The notes below the pieces were generated by a model that was not told where the DNA came from, made no database searches, and saw nothing but the letters and a program-made list of their open reading frames with translations. A stretch of 64,000 bases of DNA from positions 1,316,435 through 1,380,434 of the forward strand of contig OY282420.1 of NCBI GenBank assembly GCA_958295955.1. Reading direction: 5' to 3'. Shown here piece after piece: positions 37,327 through 44,821 of this stretch (its first letter is position 1; every line of letters begins with the position of its first letter). The position numbers were made by a program, and so were the translations under genes. This DNA is from an uncultured Bryobacterales bacterium. Lineage in GTDB: Bacteria; Acidobacteriota; Terriglobia; Bryobacterales; UBA6623.

Positions 37327-37334
37327 ATGGATAT
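37319..37334. promoter_or_regulatory. perfect 16-bp palindrome over the lysR start codon
   Basis: ATATCCATATGGATAT is self-complementary and centred on the lysR initiation codon (37326-37324). It is a candidate operator for autorepression or for control of the divergent leuA. Confidence 0.45.
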
Positions 37335-37338
37335 TTTA
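37333..37338 (-). promoter_or_regulatory. -10-like box for lysR
   Basis: TAAAAT (minus strand) ends 6 nt before the lysR ATG and overlaps the palindrome by two bases, so a protein bound to the palindrome would block it. Confidence 0.35.
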
Positions 37339-37361
37339 TAGAAAACCAAAATATAATAAAC

Positions 37362-37391
37362 TTGCTTAATTCCCCTCGATTGCGGTTTACT
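37362..37391 (+). promoter_or_regulatory. candidate promoter for leuA
   Basis: TTGCTT (37362-37367), an 18-nt spacer and TTTACT (37386-37391) precede a leader with AGAGGA about 9 nt before the leuA ATG. The region is far richer in A/T than its surroundings. Confidence 0.4.
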
Positions 37392-37413
37392 GATTGAAAA
37401 GAGGACTCGGCCC

Positions 37414-38598
37414 ATGTCGAATCAGGTATATATCTTCGACACAACGTTACGCGACGGCGAGCAGTCTCCCGGCTGCAGCATGACGATCCCGGAAAAGCTG
37501 CGCATGGCGCGCAAGCTCGTCGATCTCGGGGTCGATATCGTCGAAGCGGGCTTCCCGATTGCCTCTGACGGCGACTTCCACGCCGTGCGGGCGATCTGCC
37601 GCGAGCACCCGGACACTCATATCGCGGCGTTGGCCCGAGCGGTGCCGATCGACATCGAGCGCGCCGCGCAGTCGATCGACGGTCACAAAAGGCCGCGCAT
37701 CCACTGCTTCATCGCCACGAGCGAGATCCATCTCAAATACAAATTCAACAAGAGTCAGGAGCAAATTCTCGAAGAAGCCGTCCGGGGCGTGGAACTGGCC
37801 AAAAAATACGTCGATGACGTCGAGTTCTCCGCCGAAGACGCCACCCGCACCGAGATCGGCTATCTGTGCCGGGTAGCCGAAGCCGCGGTCAACGCCGGCG
37901 CAACGACGATCAACATCCCCGACACCGTCGGTTTCATGACTCCCGGCGACTACGCGGAGACGATCGGCAAAGTGGCCGAGACGGTCGGCGACCGGGCCGT
38001 CATCAGCGTACACACTCACGACGATCTGGGGCTGGCCGTAGCGAACGCCGTCGCCGCGCTGTACGTCGGCGCCCGCCAAGTCGAATGCGCGCTCAACGGC
38101 ATCGGCGAACGCGCGGGCAACTGCTCGCTGGAAGAAGTGGCCGTCATCATGCAGGTGCGCCCCGACCGCGTTCCCTTCCACACCAACATCGACTGCGCCA
38201 GGCTCTACGACGCCAGCCAAACGCTCAACGAATGCATCACCTTCGGCCCGCAGCCGAACAAGGCGATCGTCGGCCGCAACGCCTTCGCCCACGAAGCAGG
38301 CATTCACCAGGACGGCTATCTCAAGCACCGCACGACCTACGAAATCATGACGCCCGCATCGGTAGGCGTCCCGGCCTCGAAGCTCGTGCTGGGGAAGCAC
38401 AGCGGCCGCCACGCGCTGCGCCAGCGCATCGTCGACCTCGGCTACGGCGACCTCGACAAAGCCGACACGATCAAGGTCTATAAGGCATTCACCGCCTTGG
38501 CCGACACGCGCAAGGGCCTGCTCGACGAAGACATCGTGGAGTTGCTGGAAGAGTTGGGCTTCCGCCGAGTCGGCGAGGAAGTCCCGGTCGGCGGCTGA
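37414..38598 (+). CDS. leuA: 2-isopropylmalate synthase, short form without regulatory domain
   Basis: 394 aa. IFDTTLRDGEQSPGCSM is the catalytic N-terminus; VISVHTHDDLGLAVANA holds the two metal-binding His; ECALNGIGERAGNCSLEEV and FAHEAGIHQDGYLK are typical of IPMS. It makes 2-isopropylmalate from acetyl-CoA and 2-oxoisovalerate. The protein ends soon after the linker (LLDEDIVELLEELGF), so the about 130-aa LeuA dimerisation/leucine-feedback domain is missing. It might instead be a homocitrate or citramalate synthase-like relative; motif fit is best for IPMS. Confidence 0.88.
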   Translation: MSNQVYIFDTTLRDGEQSPGCSMTIPEKLRMARKLVDLGVDIVEAGFPIASDGDFHAVRAICREHPDTHIAALARAVPIDIERAAQSIDGHKRPRIHCFIATSEIHLKYKFNKSQEQILEEAVRGVELAKKYVDDVEFSAEDATRTEIGYLCRVAEAAVNAGATTINIPDTVGFMTPGDYAETIGKVAETVGDRAVISVHTHDDLGLAVANAVAALYVGARQVECALNGIGERAGNCSLEEVAVIMQVRPDRVPFHTNIDCARLYDASQTLNECITFGPQPNKAIVGRNAFAHEAGIHQDGYLKHRTTYEIMTPASVGVPASKLVLGKHSGRHALRQRIVDLGYGDLDKADTIKVYKAFTALADTRKGLLDEDIVELLEELGFRRVGEEVPVGG

Positions 38599-38629
38599 GG
38601 GCGCTTATGGGGAACCGCCGCGCGGCCGC

Positions 38630-39061
38630 ATGCTCGAATTGAGCACGGGCGTCGGGCAGTCCGCCGCCCGGATTCTCGACGGCATGTGCCCGCATTCCCG
38701 CCTCACCAGCGTTGACGCGGCGCAGCGGCAATCGGAAGCCGCCAAACGCGTTCTTGGCGCCGACCGCCGCGTTGCGTTCGTCACCCAAGACGGCGCGGCC
38801 TTTCTCGAAGAATGCGGCGAGACTTTCGACCTGATTTTCGCCGACGCCCTGCCCGGGAAATTCACCCACCGCGAGCGGGCAATCGCCCTGCTGCGTCCCG
38901 GCGGCTTGTACGTGATCGACGATCTCACCCCCCGGCCCGATTGGCCGGACGGGCGCGAATCCGGGGTCGAACGGTTGCTTGCGGGCGTGGAGGCGGCGGG
39001 CCTGCGCTGGTTCCACGCCGCGCAGGCGGCGGGTCTCATGGCGGCCTGCCGCGGAGTGTAA
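38630..39061 (+). CDS. class I SAM-dependent methyltransferase, N-terminally short
   Basis: 143 aa starting directly at motif I (LELSTGVGQSAARILDG), followed by a SVDAAQ acidic loop, FDLIFADALPGK (motif IV) and ALLRPGGLYVIDDL (motif V). Homologous O-methyltransferase-like proteins carry 40-60 residues before motif I. Codons just upstream in the same frame (YGEPPRGR, 38606-38629) still look like that region, but no start codon precedes them and leuA ends at 38598. It may be a truncated gene, or a genuinely short one. Confidence 0.5.
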   Translation: MLELSTGVGQSAARILDGMCPHSRLTSVDAAQRQSEAAKRVLGADRRVAFVTQDGAAFLEECGETFDLIFADALPGKFTHRERAIALLRPGGLYVIDDLTPRPDWPDGRESGVERLLAGVEAAGLRWFHAAQAAGLMAACRGV

Positions 39062-39108
39062 CCCCGTTAACCGCAACTTCGCCTGTATGGGTTAGGCTAC
39101 AGAGAAGG

Positions 39109-39125
39109 TTCCAGTCCGACTGGAA
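39109..39125 (+). other. short hairpin upstream of the Ig-like surface protein gene
   Basis: TTCCAGT, loop CCG, ACTGGAA: a perfect 7-bp stem 60 nt before the start codon at 39186. It could shape the mRNA leader. No T-run follows, so it is not a terminator. Confidence 0.3.
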
Positions 39126-39185
39126 GCTCATCGCCGGCTACGGCCGTGCCGCTTGGGGCGCGGCTTTGTTGACCTCGGAGGATTC

Positions 39186-39767
39186 ATGGCGCATCGCAAT
39201 TTTCAATCCCTGGCCGTTTTGCTGAGCATTCTGCTGCTGACCCCGCAGTTCGGCTTGGCGCAGGAGGAGTCGGCGATCCGGATCAAGGTGCTGGCGGGCG
39301 AAGCCGGCATCAACAACATCAACCAGAACGTAGTCGTCGAGCCGATGATCGAGATTCAAGACGCCAACGGAAAACCAATTCCCAAAGCGACCGTGACGCT
39401 CCGCTCGCCCGCGACCGGTCCGAGCGTAACTTTCTTCGGCGCCTCTCGCGTATCGACGCTGACGACCGACGACCAGGGGCGCGTTCGCGCCGCCGGCATG
39501 CTGCCGAATTCGGAAGAGGGCACTTTCAACATCGAAGTGGAAGCCGCCTACAACAACATGACCGCAGCAACCACGATTACCCAGACGAATGCCGTCGCGC
39601 CGGGCGATCCGAAACCGAAAAAGAAGGGCGTCGGTTGGAGACTGCTGGCGGTCATCGGCGCCGGGGCCGCCGCCGGCATCGTTGCCGCGGCGCGACGCGA
39701 CGAAACCGCTACGGTGTCGCCGACCAGCGTCGGCGTGGCCTCGGTGAACGTCGGCGGACCGCGCTAG
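39186..39767 (+). CDS. exported Ig-like (Big1-type) protein with C-terminal membrane segment
   Basis: 193 aa; start ATG at 39186 after GGAGG. Signal peptide residues 1-25 (ends GLAQ). Residues about 45-140 form an Ig-like domain with the invasin/Big1-style pattern VEPMIEIQDANGKPIPKATVTL, TLTTDDQGRVRA, GTFNIEVEAAY. A KKKGVGWRLLAVIGAGAAAGIVAAARR segment (residues about 150-176) is a hydrophobic Gly/Ala-rich anchor. Function unknown; it sits 43 nt before the large ASH protein and probably shares its transcript, suggesting a surface assembly. Confidence 0.7.
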   Translation: MAHRNFQSLAVLLSILLLTPQFGLAQEESAIRIKVLAGEAGINNINQNVVVEPMIEIQDANGKPIPKATVTLRSPATGPSVTFFGASRVSTLTTDDQGRVRAAGMLPNSEEGTFNIEVEAAYNNMTAATTITQTNAVAPGDPKPKKKGVGWRLLAVIGAGAAAGIVAAARRDETATVSPTSVGVASVNVGGPR

Positions 39768-39810
39768 CCGCTTGGACCGCCTCTACGAACGAGCACGAAA
39801 GATATCAGCC

Positions 39811-42630
39811 ATGCGAAGGTTCTCGACAGCAACTGCATCCCTTGTTTTTGGGGCAATTTTCGTTGCCTCGCTGCACGCCCAACTCACGGTCACGGTCGAA
39901 GATGCGAACGTGTTTCGCCAGCTCCGCCGCACCGGGGACACGTTGACGTTCGACTCCGAAGGCGTTAGGCAGACGGTCGAGGAACGTCTTGTGATCGCTT
40001 ACGAAAGCGACAGCGGTACTGCGGAAATCGAAGAACCGGAGATGGTCGGCTCTTCGACTTTTATGGTTTCGTCGGCGCGGTCGTTCCCGGTCATACTCGA
40101 TCCCGGAGAAACTCATGTTATTCGCGTTCGCTTCGTACCGACCGGCGTGGGGCCCTTCACGGGACAATTCCGTTTGCCGATCAAGATCAACCCCAGGGGC
40201 GCTGACAATTCTTTCCTCTTCAACTTGAGCGGGCGCGTCGCGGATTACAGTCTCAGCTTTCAGCTTCCGGGTGGCAACCAGACCGTGGTCGGCAACGGCG
40301 GCACGGTTTCGTTCGAAGACACGACCGTCGATACCACGATGGCGGCGACGGTAATCGCGACGAACCGCGGCAGCGGTCCGGGCACGCTCGAAACCGTCTC
40401 GATCGCCGGCGGCGGAATCTTCGAGCTCGGCGGACTGGGGCTTTTGCCCGCGACGATTCCACCCGAGCGGGATTTTCGCTTTCAGGTGCGCTTCACGCCG
40501 ACCGCCGCGCAGAGCTTCGGCGGCTCGCTAAGATTGGGCTTCGGCTCTGGGGCAAGCACGCTTCAACTCGCGGGCAGCGGCGTTGCCGCCGCATACAGTT
40601 ACCAGTTGACGACCTCCGATGGCCGAACCGCTTCGATTCCTGAAAACGGGACAATCTCCGTCGGCTCGACCCCCGTGGGAGAAGAAATCGCCGCGACCCT
40701 GACCGTGACCAATGCCGGCACGGCGGAAGGCAGGATCGGCAACATCACGATAACCGGCGACGGCTACAGCCTCTCCGACCGCCCGCTGCTGCCGGCGCTG
40801 CTCGATGTCGGCGAGAGTTTCACCATCACGATCAACCTGACTCCCGTTGAACCCGGACCCGCCACCGGCCAATTACGCATCGGCGATTCCACGTTCGACT
40901 TGAGCGGCGAGGGACTGGACACGATCCTTACCTACACGCTGACGACCTCCGACGGCCGAACCGCTTCGATTCCTGAAAACGGGACAATCTCCGTCGGCTC
41001 GACCCCCGTGGGAGAAGAAATCGCCGCGACCCTGACCGTGACCAATGCCGGCACGGCGGAAGGCAGGATCGGCAACATCACGATGACCGGCGACGGCTAC
41101 AGCCTCTCCGACCGCCCGCTGCTGCCGGCGCTGCTCGATGTCGGCGAGAGTTTCACCATCACGATCAACTTGACTCCCGTTGAACCCGGACCCGCCACCG
41201 GCCAATTACGCATCGGCGATTCCACGTTCGACTTGAGCGGCGAGGGACTGGACACGATCCTTACCTACACGCTGACGACCTCCGACGGCCGAACCGCTTC
41301 GATTCCTGAAAACGGGACGATCTCCGTCGGCTCGACCCCCGTGGGAGAAGAAATCGCCGCGACCCTGACCGTGACCAATGCCGGCACGGCGGAAGGCAGG
41401 ATCGGCAACATCACGATAACCGGCGACGGCTACAGCCTCTCCGACCGCCCGCTGCTGCCGGCGCTGCTCGATGTCGGCGAGAGTTTCACCATCACGATCA
41501 ACTTGACTCCCGTTGAACCCGGACCCGCCACCGGCCAATTACGCATCGGCGATTCCACGTTCGACTTGAGCGGCGAGGGACTGGGCGCGATTCTCACCTA
41601 CACGCTTGTCGGCGCCGACGGACCGAAACAGATCGAGCCGCGCGACACGATCGTATTCCCGCAGACCCAAGTCGGCGACGCGTCCGAGGTGACTTTGCAA
41701 ATCTCCAACTCCGGCAACGAAAGCGAAACGCTTTCCGGCATTGGAGTCGGCGCAGGGGCGTTCTCGCTGCGCAACTTACCGGAGCTGCCGTCCCCGTTGC
41801 AGGCGGACCAGACGATCACCTTCGCCATTGTCTTCGAACCCGAGAGGCTGGGCCCGCAGAGCGCAATGTTGGCGGTTAACGCCGCAAACTTCACGCTCAG
41901 CGGAGTCGGTGAAAACGTGTCCGATCTGCCGGCCGTGAGTTTCTCGACATCGGGCGGAACGGTCGCTGCGGCCGATTCCGTTCCGATCAGCTTGAGCATC
42001 GCCGAAGCCTTCCCTGTCGATCTTAAAGGCGTGCTGCGCCTGACCTTCGACACGGAGGTGTTTTCGAATGCCCCGACGATTCAGTTTTCCACCGGCGGGC
42101 GCAATGCGTCGTTCCGGATTCCGAAAGGCCGAACGGAAGCAATCTTCCCCGGAAACCTGACGACCAATCCTTTCTTGACGGGAACCGTTGCGGGCACGAT
42201 TACCGCCTCGGCAACGTTCGCCACCGAAGCCGGCTCAGTGGACATTACTCCGGACACGATCCCTGAAGTGGTCTTCACCGTCACCAAAGCGGCGCCCTTG
42301 CTGCGAAGCATGACCTTGGGCTCCACCGGGCAGGGCCGCTTCAGCGTTCTGGTAACCGGATTCGCAACCTCGCGCACCGTCAGCCAATTGCAGATCGCCT
42401 TCGCCGGCGTCACCGGCGCGGACATCACGACGCCGAATCTGACCGCCGATGTCTCGGACGCGTTCACCCTGTATTACGGCAGCAATCAGTCAGCGAACTT
42501 CGGCAGCCTGTTCACGGCAACGGTCGCCTTCACTGTCAATGAAGGCGAATTCGAGGATCTGAGTACGGTCACGATTACGGCGACGAACGAGCTCGGTCAA
42601 TCGAATCCCGTCAGCCTGACGTTGAATTAG
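39811..42630 (+). CDS. large exported ASH/choice-of-anchor D repeat protein
   Basis: 939 aa. Signal peptide residues 1-24 (ends SLHAQ). Then a first Ig-like region, and a series of about 110-aa ASH/HYDIN-like domains marked by VGSTPVGEEIAATLTVTNAG and a closing LRIGDSTFDLSGEGL strand. Three consecutive domains (residues about 266-598) are nearly identical in DNA as well as protein; the flanking domains are diverged relatives. The C-terminal 300 residues are further beta-rich Ig-like segments ending in LGQSNPVSLTLN. Probably extracellular and adhesive or scaffold-like. The ATG at 39811 is chosen because it begins the signal peptide. Confidence 0.8.
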   Translation: MRRFSTATASLVFGAIFVASLHAQLTVTVEDANVFRQLRRTGDTLTFDSEGVRQTVEERLVIAYESDSGTAEIEEPEMVGSSTFMVSSARSFPVILDPGETHVIRVRFVPTGVGPFTGQFRLPIKINPRGADNSFLFNLSGRVADYSLSFQLPGGNQTVVGNGGTVSFEDTTVDTTMAATVIATNRGSGPGTLETVSIAGGGIFELGGLGLLPATIPPERDFRFQVRFTPTAAQSFGGSLRLGFGSGASTLQLAGSGVAAAYSYQLTTSDGRTASIPENGTISVGSTPVGEEIAATLTVTNAGTAEGRIGNITITGDGYSLSDRPLLPALLDVGESFTITINLTPVEPGPATGQLRIGDSTFDLSGEGLDTILTYTLTTSDGRTASIPENGTISVGSTPVGEEIAATLTVTNAGTAEGRIGNITMTGDGYSLSDRPLLPALLDVGESFTITINLTPVEPGPATGQLRIGDSTFDLSGEGLDTILTYTLTTSDGRTASIPENGTISVGSTPVGEEIAATLTVTNAGTAEGRIGNITITGDGYSLSDRPLLPALLDVGESFTITINLTPVEPGPATGQLRIGDSTFDLSGEGLGAILTYTLVGADGPKQIEPRDTIVFPQTQVGDASEVTLQISNSGNESETLSGIGVGAGAFSLRNLPELPSPLQADQTITFAIVFEPERLGPQSAMLAVNAANFTLSGVGENVSDLPAVSFSTSGGTVAAADSVPISLSIAEAFPVDLKGVLRLTFDTEVFSNAPTIQFSTGGRNASFRIPKGRTEAIFPGNLTTNPFLTGTVAGTITASATFATEAGSVDITPDTIPEVVFTVTKAAPLLRSMTLGSTGQGRFSVLVTGFATSRTVSQLQIAFAGVTGADITTPNLTADVSDAFTLYYGSNQSANFGSLFTATVAFTVNEGEFEDLSTVTITATNELGQSNPVSLTLN
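40607..41605 (+). repeat. three in-frame 333-bp tandem repeats
   Basis: Units 40607-40939, 40940-41272 and 41273-41605 each encode one 111-aa ASH domain. I can see only a few base differences between copies (for example ATAACC versus ATGACC, and ACAATC versus ACGATC); the last copy diverges from 41585. Such near identity implies recent duplication or ongoing recombination. Confidence 0.92.
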
Positions 42631-42658
42631 CCGCCGGCCTGCGCGGTCGGCAACACGC

Positions 42659-43549
42659 GTGAAACCGCAGCCGCCGGTAACGCGTTACGCGCCCAGCCCG
42701 ACGGGACGGCTCCACCTGGGCCACGCCGCGCATGCGCTCTACGTATGGGGGCTGGCCGACTTGTTGGGCGCGCGCGTGCTGCTGCGCATCGAAGACCACG
42801 ACCGGCAGCGCTGCCGCACGGAATACGAGGCGGCGATCCTCGAAGACCTGGACTGGCTGGGCTTCGAACCCGAGAACGCGGTAACGCCGGACTACCGCCA
42901 AAGCGACTCGGACGCGGTTTACAGGGAAGCGCTCGGCAGGCTGCGGCGCGGTCATAACGTCTATCGCTGCGTCTGCACGCGGAAAGACCTCGCCGCTCAT
43001 TGCCCGGCAAGCGGGACGGGCGAACGCATCTACGGAGGGCGCTGCCGCGCGGCGAACCATCCGCGCGGCGCCCCTCACGGCCTGCGGCTGGAATGGGGCG
43101 GCGGCGAAGAATCGTTCGAAGACGGCTTCCTCGGCCCGCGCAAACAAGAGCCCGCGCGGCAATGCGGCGACCTGTTGCTCAGAGACCGTCACGGCCAGTG
43201 GACCTACCAGTTTGCGGTCGCCGTGGACGACATGCGCCACGGCGTCAATCTGATCGTGCGCGGCGAGGACCTGCTCGATTCCACCGGACGGCAGATCCGC
43301 TTGGCGCGTCTGTTGGGCCGCGCCGCGCCGGCGCGCTTCTATCATCACCCGCTGGTGACCGACGCCGCGGGCGTCAAGCTCGGCAAGAAGCAGCGCTCGC
43401 CCGCGTTGGGGGAGCTGCGCGCGGACGGTATCCGCCCGGAGAAAGTCTTGGGGGAAGCGGCGCGGATGGTCGGACTTCCGGTTGAAGCAAGACCGCTCGA
43501 GCGCCTGGAAATCGCCGCGACGATCGCCGCCCGCCACGGCATGGCCTAA
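42659..43549 (+). CDS. gluQ: glutamyl-Q tRNA(Asp) synthetase
   Basis: 296 aa. RYAPSPTGRLHLGHAAHALY contains the class I HIGH-type motif; VLLRIEDHDRQRC and FAVAVDDMRHGVNLIVRGEDLLDST are the GlxRS core; VKLGKKQ replaces KMSKS as in YadB proteins. There is no anticodon-binding domain, which distinguishes GluQ-RS from GltX. Cysteines CVCTRKDLAAHC and YGGRC probably bind zinc. It attaches glutamate to queuosine in tRNA-Asp. Start GTG at 42659; the stop overlaps the convergent next gene (CTAA). Confidence 0.93.
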   Translation: MKPQPPVTRYAPSPTGRLHLGHAAHALYVWGLADLLGARVLLRIEDHDRQRCRTEYEAAILEDLDWLGFEPENAVTPDYRQSDSDAVYREALGRLRRGHNVYRCVCTRKDLAAHCPASGTGERIYGGRCRAANHPRGAPHGLRLEWGGGEESFEDGFLGPRKQEPARQCGDLLLRDRHGQWTYQFAVAVDDMRHGVNLIVRGEDLLDSTGRQIRLARLLGRAAPARFYHHPLVTDAAGVKLGKKQRSPALGELRADGIRPEKVLGEAARMVGLPVEARPLERLEIAATIAARHGMA

Positions 43550-44298
43550 CGCCGGCGGCGATAGTCCTGCGTCGCGATGCGCACTTCGCGGCAGACTTCG
43601 CAGAGCCGCGAAACCGCCCGCGCTCCGATGCGGTCGGCGAGGCTGTCGTTCACCCTGGGACGGCTGCCGATCTCGTCGCTCAAGACGACGTTATGCCCCA
43701 ACTCGACCACCGGCAGGTTGGTGGTGACGATGAGCGCCTTCTCTTCGTTGTAGCGGTGGTTGATGATCGTCGCTACCGTATCGAGCACCCAATCGGTCAC
43801 GCGGTGCGCGCCCAGATCGTCCAGCAGCAGCACCTCGGTTTCGAGCGCGGCGCGGTAAGTTTCGCGGCTGCTCCCCCCTGCCGCCGGGTCGTAGCCCTCG
43901 CGAATTTTCTGCAACAGCGTCTGGTAGTCGAAAAAAATACAGTCGAAGCCGCGCTCGGCCAGCCGTTTCAGCGCGGCAACCGCCAGATGCGTTTTGCCCA
44001 CTCCCGGGGAGCCCTGAAACAGCAGTCCGCGTTTGGGACCGAAAGGGTATTCTTCCGCGAATTTCTTCGCGGCGCTCATCGCGCCGGTCAGCAGGTTGTA
44101 TTCGATCGCGTTTTCGTAGGGGGTTCCCGCGCGAAAATTGTCGAAGCCGACCGCGGCGAATTTGCGCGGCAAGCCGAGCTTGCGGACACGTTCGTCGGGG
44201 CCGACATCGCCGCTGCAACCGCAGCGGACGACGCCGCCGTTTTCGGCGTGCTTCCAGCCGGCGCCTTGACAGGCAGGGCAATCAGGATTGGCAGCCAC
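43546..44298 (-). CDS. DnaC/IstB-like AAA+ ATPase with N-terminal zinc-binding motif
   Basis: 250 aa. A CPACQGAGW ... RCGC cluster at the N-terminus suggests a zinc knuckle. The AAA+ core has Walker A LFQGSPGVGKTH, Walker B EVLLLDDLGAH and a sensor ALIVTTNLP. The family contains DnaC-like helicase loaders and IstB transposition helpers. No transposase lies next to it, so a chromosomal helicase-loader role is more likely. Start GTG at 44298 follows GGAGGG by 8 nt. Confidence 0.85.
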   Translation of the reverse strand: MAANPDCPACQGAGWKHAENGGVVRCGCSGDVGPDERVRKLGLPRKFAAVGFDNFRAGTPYENAIEYNLLTGAMSAAKKFAEEYPFGPKRGLLFQGSPGVGKTHLAVAALKRLAERGFDCIFFDYQTLLQKIREGYDPAAGGSSRETYRAALETEVLLLDDLGAHRVTDWVLDTVATIINHRYNEEKALIVTTNLPVVELGHNVVLSDEIGSRPRVNDSLADRIGARAVSRLCEVCREVRIATQDYRRRR

Positions 44299-44332
44299 CT
44301 CGCGTTCCCTCCGCTTGTCCCATCGTAGGCGA

Positions 44333-44821
44333 TCATTCGATCACCGCCAACGCGCTTCCGGGAACGACCGAATCGCCCGCGGAAACATTGACCGCCGCCA
44401 CCGTACCCTCTTTCACGGCCTTGATCTCGTTCTGCATTTTCATCGCCTCGACAACGATGACCCCGTCGCCTGCGCGCACGGAGTCGCCGCGCGCCACCTT
44501 GACGGCGACGACCTTCCCCGGCATCGAGGCCGTGATTGTCTGCGGTCCGGCGACTGCGAGATCCGCCCCGCCGCGAGCCAGGCGGCGCGGATCGATGATC
44601 TCGATCTCGAACGAACCTTCCCGCGTTTCCGCCCGATAGCAGCCGTTTCCGCCGCGCTCAAGATGGACCGTATGCTGGGCTCCGCCGACAACAACGGAGT
44701 ACGCCCCCTCGCCGAGCGCAACGATCTCGGCCTTTCCGTTCAGCCCGTCGATTCGGAACCGTCCGCCGGCGCCGATCTCGACCTGCCGTTTTTCGCCGCC
44801 AACGATAACCGTCGTCTTCAT
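44333..44821 (-). CDS. accB: biotin carboxyl carrier protein
   Basis: 162 aa. The C-terminal biotinyl domain has VIVVEAMKMQNEIKA with the biotinylated Lys128 and the second half VNVSAGDSVVPGSALAVIE. The N-terminal half is a small beta domain (EGAYSVVVGGAQHTVHL) as found in BCCPs of propionyl/methylcrotonyl-type carboxylases. The ATG overlaps the stop of the biotin carboxylase gene (ATGA), so the two are translationally coupled. Confidence 0.9.
   Translation of the reverse strand: MKTTVIVGGEKRQVEIGAGGRFRIDGLNGKAEIVALGEGAYSVVVGGAQHTVHLERGGNGCYRAETREGSFEIEIIDPRRLARGGADLAVAGPQTITASMPGKVVAVKVARGDSVRAGDGVIVVEAMKMQNEIKAVKEGTVAAVNVSAGDSVVPGSALAVIE

Noticed and set aside
37327-37413. Leucine attenuator before leuA
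   Set aside because: No Leu-rich short frame or alternative stem-loops fit into the 87-nt gap.
40607-41605. CRISPR or mobile-element interpretation of the 333-bp repeats
   Set aside because: Units are contiguous, in frame and encode protein domains; there are no spacers or transposase features.
43546-44298. IstB part of an IS21-type insertion sequence
   Set aside because: No IstA transposase, terminal inverted repeats or target duplications are visible; the zinc-motif N-terminus fits a helicase-loader-like protein.
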